Of a DNA stretch of 64,000 nt, positions 1 to 8,461 are shown piece by piece. The position numbers were made by a program, and so were the translations under genes. The stretch covers positions 124,001 to 188,000 of IMG/VR virus record IMGVR_UViG_3300042090_001530; one strand, given 5' to 3'. Every line of letters begins with the position of its first letter. Positions within the stretch are counted from its first letter, which is position 1. This stretch comes from a virus. The notes under the pieces were generated by a model. That model saw nothing but the letters and a program-made list of their open reading frames with translations, was not told the DNA's origin and ran no database searches.

Positions 1-332
1 TGTGCCAGCGGTGGCTTGAGGACGTTCGGAACTTCGTTGCCGATATGGGCGAGCGCCCCGAGGGCACGTCGATCGATCGCATCGACGTCAACGGAAATTA
101 TGAGCCGGGGAACTGTCGGTGGGCGACCGTGCTCGAGCAGAACAACAACAAGCGGCCGCCGCGGCGCGCGAGGACGTGCCGGCGGGGGTTGCACCCTCGG
201 ACGCCGGAGAACCTGTACCGCAACCGGACCACTGGCACGTATACGTGCAAGCCGTGCGCCAAGAAGCGGGCGGCGGACAGTTACCTGCGGCTGAAGGCTG
301 AGCCGCAGCTCGACGCGCCCGCGAAGAAGTAG
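1..332 (+). CDS. HNH endonuclease, C-terminal part (5' end outside window)
   Basis: The frame is open from base 3, so the gene starts before the window. About 109 codons remain. The segment with DRID, GNYEPGNCRW and a run of Asn is the typical C-terminal half of phage-type HNH homing endonucleases, which nick or cut DNA with one divalent metal in a beta-beta-alpha fold. The tail adds a CxxG and a CxPC cysteine pair, probably a small zinc knuckle. The catalytic first His is not visible and should lie upstream. A free-standing HNH gene fits a phage or other mobile replicon. Confidence 0.75.
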   Translation, partial: CQRWLEDVRNFVADMGERPEGTSIDRIDVNGNYEPGNCRWATVLEQNNNKRPPRRARTCRRGLHPRTPENLYRNRTTGTYTCKPCAKKRAADSYLRLKAEPQLDAPAKK

Positions 333-371
333 CTGCTTCACCCATCCTCGCCGTCAATCAAGGAGAACTTT

Positions 372-611
372 ATGCGCCACCACTGCCCGACCTGCGGCCA
401 TCGCCTGACGGGCTTCGGCTACCGCTGCGGCTGCGGCCACGTCTGGACCGAGGAGCGCTTCGACGACTTCGGTTTCGACGTCACGGACGGTGATTTCGTC
501 GAGAACCTCGGGGGCGGGATCGGCTTCGACGTGCGGACCGGTCAACTCGAGGAGGAGATCGCGCCGGGGATCGACGTGCCGTTGGGTGACATGTTCGGCG
601 GCGGCTGGTAA
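372..611 (+). CDS. Small zinc-ribbon protein, function unknown
   Basis: 79 aa. The first 30 residues hold CPTCGH and CGCGH, a four-cysteine zinc ribbon, and the rest is acidic and glycine-rich. The ATG is preceded by AAGGAG about 6 bases upstream, which fixes the start. No enzyme motif is seen. It lies 39 bases after the HNH gene in the same direction and may be co-transcribed. Confidence 0.7.
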   Translation: MRHHCPTCGHRLTGFGYRCGCGHVWTEERFDDFGFDVTDGDFVENLGGGIGFDVRTGQLEEEIAPGIDVPLGDMFGGGW

Positions 612-790
612 GGGTCGAGCGCGGCGCCGCCCCGACGCGGGCAGCGATCGGGGCGGCGGATCCGTTGTCGACAACGGGCTGCGGCTGGCCGGCAGGGGGG
701 AGTGCCGGACCAGCGATTCCAGCGTACCTCTGGGCAACGATTCGCGCCGGTTTTCCGTCACGGCCGCCCCCGGTGGGGTACAACGTATGG

Positions 791-994
791 GTGGAAACTG
801 TGCTGTCGCCTGAGCTTGCGTCAGACCTGGTTGCCGCCTGTGCTGCGCGAAACGTGATCCACTTCGACATCTGTACCGTCTACGACGCGGAGAACCCGGA
901 GTTCGGGTGCTCGTGCGGGATCCCGCGGCTGCTCGCCGAGTTGAAGGCCGCGCTCCTCGGCGACCTCGAGCCGGTGCCGGCGCGTCGGGCTTGA
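791..994 (+). CDS. Hypothetical protein
   Basis: 67 aa from a GTG. An upstream ATG in the same frame (665) gives an N-terminus of low-complexity, shadow-like sequence, so the shorter start was chosen. A GGTGGGG lies about 12 bases upstream. The protein carries HFDICTVYD and CSCG and ends in a helical region. I do not recognise the family. Confidence 0.5.
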   Translation: METVLSPELASDLVAACAARNVIHFDICTVYDAENPEFGCSCGIPRLLAELKAALLGDLEPVPARRA

Positions 995-1186
995 ACGGCG
1001 AACAATTGGCGCACAACGTCTGTCCGCGACGGCGCGTGGCCGTTCTAGGCCTATCCTGGTCTCGGGTACGAGCGGACCGCTGCGGTCCCGTCGGCTGGCG
1101 GGGCCGCTGCTATGCCAGGTGGCCTAGTTACGGGTCGGCTGGGCGAACGCCGTGTAGTGCGACCGGCGCTGCGGGACACTGGCGAC

Positions 1187-1933
1187 ATGTCGTTGAAGCA
1201 GGCGCTCGCCGCGAATCGTTGGATTCCTCGGCTGCTGGCGGTCGTGACGGTGTCGGCGTTGAACTTTGCGTGGGTGGTCGTGGCGCATGAGCCACGGAGC
1301 GTGGGGCTGCCGCCGTCGCTGGGCCTGGACGGTTTGGGCGCGTGGTGCGTCGTGATGTCGGTGCGTACGGGGCTGGCTCAGGCCGGCGTGCGATTGGCGG
1401 CTGAGGCTACGGAGTCTGTCGAGTTGCGCACCCCGCGTGTCCCGGACGCCGGCCCGGATCAGTGCCCGGTATGCGGCGGCTTCGGCCTAGACGCGCTCGC
1501 TGCCGACGACCAGTTCATGGAGCGTGGCCCGGACCGGGCGAAGGTCGTGACGTACGGGCCACGGCGGGCGCACTGGGACTGCGCCGAAGTCGTGCCGTAT
1601 AAGCCGGTCACTGCGGTCGAGTTGCGGGCCGAGGCCCACAGGGCCGAACATGTCGGCCAATTCCACCCCGACTGCTTCGAGTGTCTGCATAGCGAAGAAC
1701 CTTGGCGCCAGGCCGCAGCGCGGGAACACGCAGTGTCGCAGGCCCAGGCTCGCGAACGGGCGCGCGAGCGGCGGCGCCAATCGGATGCGGCGTTCGCCGC
1801 TTCAGTGCGGCCCCCAGCGACGAGCGAGCACTCTCTTGACGAGATGGAGTTGCGCGCCGCCGCGAACGCCGCGTGGTGCGAGGAGCAGTCAGCGCGGATG
1901 GTCGAGGAGACGCGGCGGAGGTGGACGTCCTGA
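1187..1933 (+). CDS. Membrane protein with zinc-knuckle tail, unknown function
   Basis: About 248 aa when started at the ATG of MSLKQAL; a longer start at 1112 lacks plausible coding character. Residues 14-35 form a hydrophobic helix (RLLAVVTVSALNFAWVVV) and a second weaker one follows near 50-70, so it is probably anchored in the membrane. After these comes CPVCGGFG and a later HWDC, a probable zinc site, and the last third is an Arg/Glu-rich coiled coil. Its stop overlaps the next gene's GTG. Confidence 0.6.
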   Translation: MSLKQALAANRWIPRLLAVVTVSALNFAWVVVAHEPRSVGLPPSLGLDGLGAWCVVMSVRTGLAQAGVRLAAEATESVELRTPRVPDAGPDQCPVCGGFGLDALAADDQFMERGPDRAKVVTYGPRRAHWDCAEVVPYKPVTAVELRAEAHRAEHVGQFHPDCFECLHSEEPWRQAAAREHAVSQAQARERARERRRQSDAAFAASVRPPATSEHSLDEMELRAAANAAWCEEQSARMVEETRRRWTS

Positions 1934-2238
1934 AGTCTCTCCTGCCTCGCGGCACGTGCAGCGGCTGCCGTGAGATCGTCGAGTACCTGCCCGACGGGCT
2001 GCCCGTTCCGCACGCGATCGACGTCTACGCCTCGCGCCTCGCTGCTGGGGAGGACGTCCCCTGCCCCGGCAATGAGCATCCGATCGTGGAGATGCCGCCG
2101 GAGGGCTTCGACGGGATCTGTCAGTATGTGCGTCCGTTGGCGTGGACGCGGCTTTCGGGCTCGGGCGATCCCGGCGTCGAGGTGTTCCTGATGCTCGACG
2201 GGCGGATCTGCACGCGGACTGCGGTGGTCCCCACCTGA
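1921..2238 (+). CDS. Small Cys-containing hypothetical protein
   Basis: 105 aa. The GTG at 1921 overlaps the end of the preceding gene by 13 bases, suggesting translational coupling. The protein begins with CSGC and has a later HAID and C-H pair, a possible small metal site. The longer in-frame start at 1873 would overlap the upstream gene more deeply. It is the last gene before a strong terminator hairpin. Confidence 0.6.
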   Translation: MDVLKSLLPRGTCSGCREIVEYLPDGLPVPHAIDVYASRLAAGEDVPCPGNEHPIVEMPPEGFDGICQYVRPLAWTRLSGSGDPGVEVFLMLDGRICTRTAVVPT

Positions 2239-2280
2239 CTGTGTCCGCCCACGGTGGGAGCGTGCAACGGCAAAGCGAAC

Positions 2281-2304
2281 GGCCCCCGTCCGGGAACGGG
2301 GGCC
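2281..2304 (+). terminator. Rho-independent-like hairpin
   Basis: GGCCCCCGT (2281-2289) pairs perfectly with ACGGGGGCC (2296-2304) around a 6-nt loop. There is no U-tract, which is usual in high-GC actinobacteria. It closes the plus-strand run. Confidence 0.75.
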
Positions 2305-2691
2305 GCTGCTGGCTGGCCCTGGCCGCGCGTTCAGGTCGGTGCGTGCGCGGAACCCCGGCGGTCGAGCGGGACGGTCAAGCCGCCCCGGTGCCGCCTCCCA
2401 TCCAATAACCAGCCTCATCATCATGGTGGGAGCTGAGGCGCTCCCCGCACCCTGGTCCAGGCACTACGGGCCTCGACGTCTACGGCAGTTTCTGCGCTGC
2501 TATCGACGAGGCTTGCGGGCGAGGTAGCGCAGGTCTCTTCTCGCCGCTCGGTCTCTATTGGGGAGCGGATCCACGGTAGCAGGACGCGGCGACAGGCGCT
2601 GGGGAATGGTGCGTCCCGGGCTGCGCTGTGCCACAGGCGCGTTCTGCAACCCTTGTTGCGGGCTGGGTAAACCCGGGACGCTGCCACCAGT
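2305..2691. other. Gene-less stretch between convergent genes
   Basis: 387 bases with no ORF of coding character on either strand. Short inverted repeats occur (GGGAGC...GCTCCC near 2428) and GC-rich segments could fold, but no recognisable RNA gene, attachment site or promoter could be supported. Confidence 0.5.
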
Positions 2692-3003
2692 CTAGACATC
2701 CGTAAGCAGACTCTCGTCGGAGTACCGGTCAACGAACGACAGCCGCCAGTCCGCCGGTAGCTGCTCGCCGCAGTCCGGGTCGACGCACAACCAGGCGACA
2801 CGGTTGCCGTCCACGTCGTCAACGGGCACGGCGTCACGGTGCTTCGACGGGCACGCGTCTTGCCCGGTCCACGGGTCGACGGGCCCGAGCGGTCCGAAGT
2901 GCATGCGGCGCCCCTTCCTGTCGCTGCGGGTTGGCCGGATCGCTATCCAGATGCACCAGAGCATGCACGCGAGCAGCGGGCCGCACATGACGAACAGGGG
3001 CAC
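2692..3003 (-). CDS. Small membrane-anchored protein with Cys pair
   Basis: 103 aa from a GTG. Residues 2-24 are a hydrophobic helix (PLFVMCGPLLACMLWCIWIAI) followed by basic RPTRSDRKGRR, a stop-transfer pattern, so the C-terminus is probably cytoplasmic. The soluble part has a CVDPDC pair. The frame continues upstream without a convincing ATG. Unknown function. Confidence 0.55.
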   Translation of the reverse strand: MPLFVMCGPLLACMLWCIWIAIRPTRSDRKGRRMHFGPLGPVDPWTGQDACPSKHRDAVPVDDVDGNRVAWLCVDPDCGEQLPADWRLSFVDRYSDESLLTDV

Positions 3004-3109
3004 GTAGTGCCCGGCCGGGTAGTTGCCGGGCAGAGTGCCATGTCGTCCATGCCAGCGACTGTACGCGGGCCCTACGTGGCATCCACGACGCCTCCTCGGC
3101 GCGCGCCCG

Positions 3110-4171
3110 TCAGGCCGCCGCAGCATCGCCCGTGAGCCCGAGCGGTTCGAGCACTGCGGTCGGCCACTCCGACAGCGGGCGTGTGTTGAGCCCCGCCAGG
3201 AGGGCGTGCGCGGCGATCTGACGGTCGTAGCGCCACGTGGTCTCGGCACTGGTCCAACGGGGCTCCACAATGGCCGCCAGCGCCTCCGCATGACCCGCAG
3301 CGACGGCCTGCTCGTCGGCCCACCCCAACGCCATCAACGAGAACTCGATGACCTTGTGCGGTTCCTCGGGCGAACGGGAACTCTCGACGGCAGCGATGGC
3401 CGCTTGGATCGTGTCTCGCTCTCGCTGCCGCTTTTCCTGTGCGGACAACTGCGGCGGGGGAGCGGACTCGTCTACTTGATCACTGGCCGTTCGCTCGCGC
3501 GGCGCCGTTTTTGCGCCGTGCCCCGCCGGGAGGCCGCTGGCACGTTCGCCGCCCGCGATTTGTTTGCCCGGCGGCATGGTTGCGGCAGACGCATCACCTG
3601 GCTCGTCTACTGGTCGATCAGCTGAAGAATCTAGTGATTGCTCATGGCCCCGCAGTTTTGCAGGGGTGACCCCCGCAAAGCTGCCCGGGTGACCCTGGCA
3701 ATCCTGCGGGGGAGACCCCTGCAGATCTGCCGGGGGGACCCCTGCAATATTGCGGGGGTCTAATCCTTCATCCTCCATCGCAGCCCGAATCGCGCGCGCC
3801 GTCTCCTGCTTCTCCCGCACCTTCTTGCGGCGCTCCAGCCGTGCCGGTCGGACCTTCTTGTACGGATCGAACGCCGGATCCATGAACGGCTCGATCTCCC
3901 GGTCGGTGACGTTCAGGCGATACAGATTCGAGGACCGCGTGCCGTCGTCACGCCAGCGCTCGGAGATCTCGATGATGTCCATCTCTGCCAGCTTGGCGCA
4001 GTGGCGGCTCGCCGTCCCGGTGTCCGTGAGGCCGAGTTCGGAAGCGAGCCGGTCCAGGCCGATCCAGCACTCGTGTTCTTCGTTGCAGTGGTCGGCAATG
4101 ACGGACAACGTGAAGCGGACCATGCCGCGCGGTTCGACCTTCGCGAGCGCCCACTTGCGGTGGTACCACAT
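3110..4171 (-). CDS. Replication initiator-like HTH protein with embedded iterons
   Basis: 353 aa. The N-terminal 110 residues are a winged-helix domain (WIGLDRLASELGLTDTGTASRH, then a wing near SERWRDDGTRSSNLYRL), as in phage and plasmid replication initiators. Residues 115-150 are a basic Arg/Lys helix, the middle is a proline-rich linker, and the C-terminal third is a helical domain ending WRYDRQIAAHALLAGL. The linker is encoded by five 23-bp DNA repeats (3646-3759). An initiator gene carrying its own origin iterons in mid-gene is the arrangement of lambda O and several theta replicons; by analogy the N-domain would bind the iterons and the C-domain would recruit a helicase. The alternative is a plain HTH regulator. 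The role is inferred, the repeats are seen. Confidence 0.65.
   Translation of the reverse strand: MWYHRKWALAKVEPRGMVRFTLSVIADHCNEEHECWIGLDRLASELGLTDTGTASRHCAKLAEMDIIEISERWRDDGTRSSNLYRLNVTDREIEPFMDPAFDPYKKVRPARLERRKKVREKQETARAIRAAMEDEGLDPRNIAGVPPADLQGSPPQDCQGHPGSFAGVTPAKLRGHEQSLDSSADRPVDEPGDASAATMPPGKQIAGGERASGLPAGHGAKTAPRERTASDQVDESAPPPQLSAQEKRQRERDTIQAAIAAVESSRSPEEPHKVIEFSLMALGWADEQAVAAGHAEALAAIVEPRWTSAETTWRYDRQIAAHALLAGLNTRPLSEWPTAVLEPLGLTGDAAAA
3646..3759 (-). repeat. Five tandem iterons, probable replication origin
   Basis: Five imperfect repeats begin at 3646, 3668, 3691, 3714 and 3737, a 22-23 bp period. Each has the form GACCCC-TGCA-n4-TGC-GGGG and is itself nearly palindromic, the last one (CCCCTGCAATATTGCGGGG) most clearly. 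The period is not a multiple of three, so successive copies are read in different frames and the likeness must be kept at the DNA level. Next to the array, on the gene-downstream side, 3620-3645 is locally AT-rich (AAGAATCTAGTGATTG), a candidate unwinding element, as in lambda ori. Confidence 0.7.
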
Positions 4172-4416
4172 CAGCGGGCACCGCCGTTCGGGGTGCGCTT
4201 GTCACCGGGGGCGGTTATCCTCATAACAGATGTGCTCCTTCGGCAGGGGAGTGGGTCGGCGAGCGGCAAACTCGCTGATCATCAGCGTGCGGGTCGGTTC
4301 TACGGAATCGGCTCGCACGCTTGTTTTCATCATCCCAGACCGCGCCGACATTCGGCGCAGGACAAGGCAACTGTCGACACGTCATGACGTACCTCGCATG
4401 GGGGACACTGGACGGC
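4172..4416. promoter_or_regulatory. Divergent control region with two palindromes
   Basis: The region lies between the replication-initiator-like gene (minus) and the plus-strand operon starting at 4417. It contains GTTAT-CCTC-ATAAC at 4214-4227 and a perfect 15-bp palindrome CGCTGATCATCAGCG at 4273-4287. Both are likely operators for a dimeric repressor. No clear -10/-35 pair can be assigned. No ORF of coding character is present. Confidence 0.5.
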
Positions 4417-5145
4417 ATGAAGTCCACCGCCGACCAGTCGCCACAGCGATGCGCCCACTGCGGCAGGAAGATCTACTACTGCGCTGGCGACGAGTCATGG
4501 GCCGAGGGCTGGTGCCACGTCAAATCCAACCTCCGGCACTGCGACTACACGCACAACCTCGCCGCACCGACCGACCCCGACGGCGAGCACTCGTTCGCGA
4601 TTGAGCACGGCCCGCTCGACCCGAGCACGCGCGCGATGGTGGCTGCGGCGACGGGTGGCCAGCGGCGCGCGACCGAGGTTCACGCGCGGCTCGAGTGCGA
4701 GTCGTCGAGTGGGGACCCCTTCGAGTTTGCAACCAGCACCGTGCGGTTGGGCAGCGGCCCGACGATCCCGGCGGCGTCGTTCTCGATGGCGACTGACCCG
4801 CCAGCCCCGGCCTACAAGTTCGAAGCGGGCAGTATCAAGGCGCACGGCACGCTCACTGGGACGTTCGACAGCGACGTCCTCGCCGGGCTGCTCGGGTTCT
4901 CCGTCTCGCCCCGCTACGGGATGACGTGCGTGTTCCCGGAAGACGCCGACAAGCGGTGCCCCGTATGCCAGAAGCCTGCATGGGCGGTCGCGGTCGAGGA
5001 CGTGAGGATCGCCAGCAGTGGTCCGGCGTGGAACCCGGACGGCAGTGTCAGTTACGGACTCGCCGGCTTCGACGAGTCCGGGTACCGCTGCGAGCCGTGC
5101 GGGCACCGGTTCGACCGGGACGGGAAGGAGATCGCAGGTGCATGA
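4417..5145 (+). CDS. Zinc-finger hypothetical protein
   Basis: 242 aa from ATG 4417; in-frame ATGs at 4321 and 4384 are less likely because the coding pattern starts at MKSTADQ. It has an N-terminal CAHCGRK and a C-terminal treble of CPVCQK and CEPCGH, with a beta-rich middle. Unknown function. First gene of an overlapping plus-strand run that ends at 6806. Confidence 0.6.
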   Translation: MKSTADQSPQRCAHCGRKIYYCAGDESWAEGWCHVKSNLRHCDYTHNLAAPTDPDGEHSFAIEHGPLDPSTRAMVAAATGGQRRATEVHARLECESSSGDPFEFATSTVRLGSGPTIPAASFSMATDPPAPAYKFEAGSIKAHGTLTGTFDSDVLAGLLGFSVSPRYGMTCVFPEDADKRCPVCQKPAWAVAVEDVRIASSGPAWNPDGSVSYGLAGFDESGYRCEPCGHRFDRDGKEIAGA

Positions 5146-5383
5146 GGACGACCTGCACCCGGCGATCGAGGACTGGTTCGCCCAGCGCCTCGAATTCATG
5201 CCCTGCGACGACGACCTTGAGATGCACGACGCTCTCGTGATGGCCGCGCACGCGATCTCCGCGTCGATCAACGCGCATCCAACGCTGGCGAACGTGAAGG
5301 CGATCGCGGCGGCGTTGGGTATCGGTGACGACGACGGGCGCGTCATCGAGGGCGCGACTGTGCGGAAGGGGATCGAGGGCTGA
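5138..5383 (+). CDS. Hypothetical helical protein
   Basis: 81 aa. The GTG at 5138 overlaps the previous stop and is preceded by GGGAAGGAG about 8 bases upstream. It is acidic and helical, with the segment AISASINAHPTLANVKAIAAALGIG, which recalls the same IGIxxxD tail motif seen in several minus-strand genes here. No known domain. Confidence 0.65.
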   Translation: MHEDDLHPAIEDWFAQRLEFMPCDDDLEMHDALVMAAHAISASINAHPTLANVKAIAAALGIGDDDGRVIEGATVRKGIEG

Positions 5384-5544
5384 TGGGGAGCCATCACGAG
5401 CCGTCGCTGTACTCGTCGCGCCGCTACGGCTGCTGGGCGACGTGCGAGTGCGGGCGCTGGCACTCGAAGCGGTGGACGACGACGATCGGGGCGCACATCG
5501 AGTTCGGCGATCATCTGCTGAGGGAGCACCGTGGAACCGAGTGA
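5383..5544 (+). CDS. Small Cys/His protein
   Basis: 53 aa. The ATG overlaps the previous stop (TGATG), and the stop lies inside the next gene. It contains CWATCECGRWH and a late HLLREH, a plausible C2H2-like zinc site. Very short, but the tight coupling on both sides supports it. Confidence 0.6.
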   Translation: MGSHHEPSLYSSRRYGCWATCECGRWHSKRWTTTIGAHIEFGDHLLREHRGTE

Positions 5545-5881
5545 GGCAGCAGCCGAGGCGTTCGGCAGCCTGAAGACGGCGTTCGCGGCACTGCGCGAGG
5601 ACGACACCGACGCGGCATGGGAACTCGCGCAGGACGTGTTCTGGTGGGCGCTCGGCAACGGCGCAGGGCACGAAGGCCCGGACGCCGGGTACCTGGTTAC
5701 GCTCGGCCGACGAGTGAAGGACACGGAGGCGGAGCGCACCCTGACCGCGCTCGCGATGATCCGCGGCGTGATCGGGGTCGAACCAGTGCCGGAAGGTGGC
5801 GAGGTGAACCACGCGCACTACATCGCCCGGCAGCGGGTTCGGGACGAGGTTCAGAAGTTCGCGTTCGGATGGCCGGAGTGA
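5531..5881 (+). CDS. Hypothetical protein
   Basis: 116 aa from GTG 5531. Entirely helical by composition, with a Trp-rich stretch (FWWALGNGAG). No Cys pairs and no recognised family. It overlaps both neighbours. Confidence 0.65.
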   Translation: MEPSEAAAEAFGSLKTAFAALREDDTDAAWELAQDVFWWALGNGAGHEGPDAGYLVTLGRRVKDTEAERTLTALAMIRGVIGVEPVPEGGEVNHAHYIARQRVRDEVQKFAFGWPE

Positions 5882-6090
5882 GCGAGCCCGCGGATTTCCT
5901 ACGTGTCCCGATGCCCGGCGGTGGCAGCCGGACGCTGTTGACGCGGTTCACGGACGGCAGCGTGCTGTGCTGCATCTGCTGGGAACGCTGCCGCATGGAC
6001 GAGTTGAACCCGGTCGGCGACGGCAAGGTCGAGGACGTGTGCAAGCAGTGCGCTGCGGACGAGATGCGGGAACTGGGACGGCGCGCGTGA
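5878..6090 (+). CDS. Small zinc-knuckle protein
   Basis: 70 aa from GTG 5878, overlapping the previous stop by four bases. CCICWERC and CKQC form a likely four-cysteine zinc site in the middle and C-terminal half. Unknown function. Confidence 0.65.
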   Translation: MSEPADFLRVPMPGGGSRTLLTRFTDGSVLCCICWERCRMDELNPVGDGKVEDVCKQCAADEMRELGRRA

Positions 6091-6806
6091 CCGCCGTCCA
6101 GCCCTTCCCGGACGTGCCAGCCTGGCAGGAGCCGCCGGAACGCTCCCAACGCTGCCTCGACCTCCTCGACCGGCTCCAGGCCGGCACGTGGCGCCCGCAC
6201 GAGGCGACGATGTGGCGCGAGGACCGGGACGCCGCGAAACGCTTCCGGATCCATCCGTGGGAATGGCAAAACCTGATCTGCCCCGCCTGGGCCGAACTGG
6301 CCGCCGCGAACCCGAACTGCCGCTGGCCGGTCTACCGTCTCCCGCACTGCCCGAGCCAGATCCTCCTGCCGGGCTGCGAACGCGACTACAGCAGCGGCAG
6401 CGGATACAGCAACGTGATTCAGGCTTACTGCACATGCCCCGAACCCGACACGGCGGCGTGGCCGCACGAGTTCTACCATCGGGTCCACTGGGTCACCCAC
6501 GACGGCAAGTCCGCGTACTGCCACTGCGGGCCGGGCGAGCAGCCGCCCGGGTCCGGGGAGTACGGGGGCACCAACGGCGACGGGTACGTGTGCGAGTCGT
6601 GCGCGCCGCTGCTCGTCACCGAGCGGTTGACGTGGGACAGCAAGTGGGTCTCCGGGCCGGGCCATGTGGGCGACGGGCCGTCGTGGAGCCATCCGTTGAA
6701 GTGCGACTGCCGCTGCTGTTACTGCGGGGACGTGGCCAAGGAGCGCCGCGGCTGGCGGCTCAACGGGCACCCGGCGACGGCGGACTCGAAATGTCCTAAT
6801 GCTTGA
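6087..6806 (+). CDS. Cys-rich hypothetical protein
   Basis: 239 aa from GTG 6087 (overlapping GTGA). At least three cysteine clusters are present: CTCPEP near the middle, CHCGPG followed by CESCAP, and CDCRCCYCGD near the end. This suggests a multi-zinc protein. It is the last gene of the plus-strand run, and the IS200/IS605 element begins within a few bases of its stop. Confidence 0.65.
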   Translation: MTAVQPFPDVPAWQEPPERSQRCLDLLDRLQAGTWRPHEATMWREDRDAAKRFRIHPWEWQNLICPAWAELAAANPNCRWPVYRLPHCPSQILLPGCERDYSSGSGYSNVIQAYCTCPEPDTAAWPHEFYHRVHWVTHDGKSAYCHCGPGEQPPGSGEYGGTNGDGYVCESCAPLLVTERLTWDSKWVSGPGHVGDGPSWSHPLKCDCRCCYCGDVAKERRGWRLNGHPATADSKCPNA

Positions 6807-6866
6807 GACTTGACTTCCTCCCCACGCCTAAAGGCGGGGGATTCCGACTCCTGCGAGCCGGTGCGC

Positions 6867-8063
6867 TTACCTTCGCAGGCGCGCTGGTTCCTGCTTCACG
6901 GACCGGCCAACACCGAGGTCTCCACAGGCTGTCACGGCAAGCCCTGCCGCGAGTATGTTCTTCGCCGCGTTCACGTCGGCGTGGTCTCGGTGGCCGCAAG
7001 CCGTGCACGCGAACACCGCTTGGCTCTCACGGCTGTTCGCGTCCACCCGCTTGCACCGATGGCACGTCTGGGACGTGTACGCGGCGGGGACTTTCTTCAC
7101 CCCCGACCCCGTGTAGCGGGCTGCGGAGCGCAGTGCTGTCTCGAACTGGTACCAGCCCTTGTCCAAGATGGCGCGGTTCAGGCCGGACTTCTGCGCGACG
7201 TTGCGGCCCGGGGCGTCGAGCGTGCCGGCCGCGGTCTTGGTCATGTTCCGGGTCTTGAGATCCTCGAGGACGATCAGGGCGTGGTCGCGGGTCAACCCGT
7301 GTGCGGTCTGGGCGCAGAAGTCCGCCCTACGTTCGACCGGCGCCCGGTGCGCCTTCGCGAGCAGGGCCGCGGTCTTCTTCCGGTTGCTCGAGCCGCGCTT
7401 GGACCGGGCGAGTTTCTGCTGCAGCCGACGCCGGTGCTCGAGCTCGCCGGGGGTGGCGAACACCTGGTCGTGCAGGTCGCCGTCCGATGTGGCGGCAGCG
7501 ACCACGACGCCGCGGTCCACACCTACCGCAGTGTCCGGCAGGGCGTGGGTTTCGGCCGGGATCTCGCCGTCTTCGACGAGGAAACTGACGTACCAGTGCC
7601 CGGTCTTGAACGACACCGTCGCGTTGCGGATCACGCCGCCGAGCGGCCGGGACCAGCGGAATTTCACCCAGCCGAACTTTGGAAGCTTGACGCGGGCATG
7701 ACTCCGATTGAGTTGCTCCACCGCCATCCACTTGCCTTCGGAAAGGCGAAACGACGGCTTCCACCGTGTCTTGGAGCGCCAGTGCACGGCGAAGGTGCCG
7801 TGCTTGCGGCACGCCTTGTCCAGGTCCATCAGGGTCTGCTGGAGAACGCAGGACGGCGCCTCGGCGAGCCACGGGAACTCGCGCTTCGCCTCGGCGAGCT
7901 CGGCGGCCTGCTGCTCGTAGTTGATCCACGCGCCGCGCTGCCGGTAGATCCGCCGCTGCTCCAGCGCGGTGTTCCACACGTCCCGGCACGCCGCGCCCAC
8001 CTGCTCCGCATAGGCGACCTGAGCGGGCGTCAACTCCAACCGGTACCGGCGCGCGGTGAGCAT
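6867..8063 (-). CDS. tnpB: RNA-guided endonuclease TnpB
   Basis: 398 aa. The ATG overlaps the tnpA stop (TGATG). It has an N-terminal helix-turn-helix-like segment, then a RuvC nuclease with all catalytic residues: D183 in AVGVDRGV, E267 in IVLEDL and D363 in HADVNAA. The zinc ribbon has C334xxC337 and C353xxC356. TnpB uses an RNA made from the element's right end to cut DNA beside the target motif and so keeps the IS in place. The length is usual. It is a useful in-window contrast to the RuvC-altered homologue at 55496-57283. Confidence 0.92.
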   Translation of the reverse strand: MLTARRYRLELTPAQVAYAEQVGAACRDVWNTALEQRRIYRQRGAWINYEQQAAELAEAKREFPWLAEAPSCVLQQTLMDLDKACRKHGTFAVHWRSKTRWKPSFRLSEGKWMAVEQLNRSHARVKLPKFGWVKFRWSRPLGGVIRNATVSFKTGHWYVSFLVEDGEIPAETHALPDTAVGVDRGVVVAAATSDGDLHDQVFATPGELEHRRRLQQKLARSKRGSSNRKKTAALLAKAHRAPVERRADFCAQTAHGLTRDHALIVLEDLKTRNMTKTAAGTLDAPGRNVAQKSGLNRAILDKGWYQFETALRSAARYTGSGVKKVPAAYTSQTCHRCKRVDANSRESQAVFACTACGHRDHADVNAAKNILAAGLAVTACGDLGVGRSVKQEPARLRR

Positions 8064-8461
8064 CAGGCCTTCTTCTGGTTCTCGACGTACCGCTTGACGG
8101 CCTCCAGCGGCGCACCGCCGACCGTGGCGACGAAGTACGAGTTCGTCCACAGGGTGGGGAGTTTCGTCGTCAGGTACGGGAACTCCTGGCGCAGGAGCCT
8201 CGATGAGCGGCCCTTGATGGCTTTGACGAGGCGGTGGATGCCGTACTGCGGGTCGACTTCGACGAGCAGGTGGACGTGGTCCGGCATGCATTCGAGTTCG
8301 ATAAGCCATGCGCCCTTCTCGTCGACCACTTCCCGGATGATCTCCTTGAGGCGCTCCTCCATCCGGCCGCCGATCACGCGGCGCCGGTACTTCGGGCACC
8401 ACACGACGTGGAACGCGCACTGGAACGCGATGTTCCTGTTCGCGCGCAAGGTGACGGCCAT
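8063..8461 (-). CDS. tnpA: IS200/IS605 Y1 transposase TnpA
   Basis: 132 aa from the ATG of MAVTLRANRN; the longer start at 8518 is not supported by coding pattern. The HUH motif is PDHVHLLVE (H62, H64) and the nucleophile is Y125 in VKRYVENQ. This enzyme cuts and joins single-stranded DNA at the IS ends as a dimer. The length and both motifs are complete, so it is probably active. Confidence 0.93.
   Translation of the reverse strand: MAVTLRANRNIAFQCAFHVVWCPKYRRRVIGGRMEERLKEIIREVVDEKGAWLIELECMPDHVHLLVEVDPQYGIHRLVKAIKGRSSRLLRQEFPYLTTKLPTLWTNSYFVATVGGAPLEAVKRYVENQKKA

Noticed and set aside
2305-2691. A riboswitch or structured RNA in the convergent gap
   Set aside because: Only short GC-rich inverted repeats; no known motif could be recognised.
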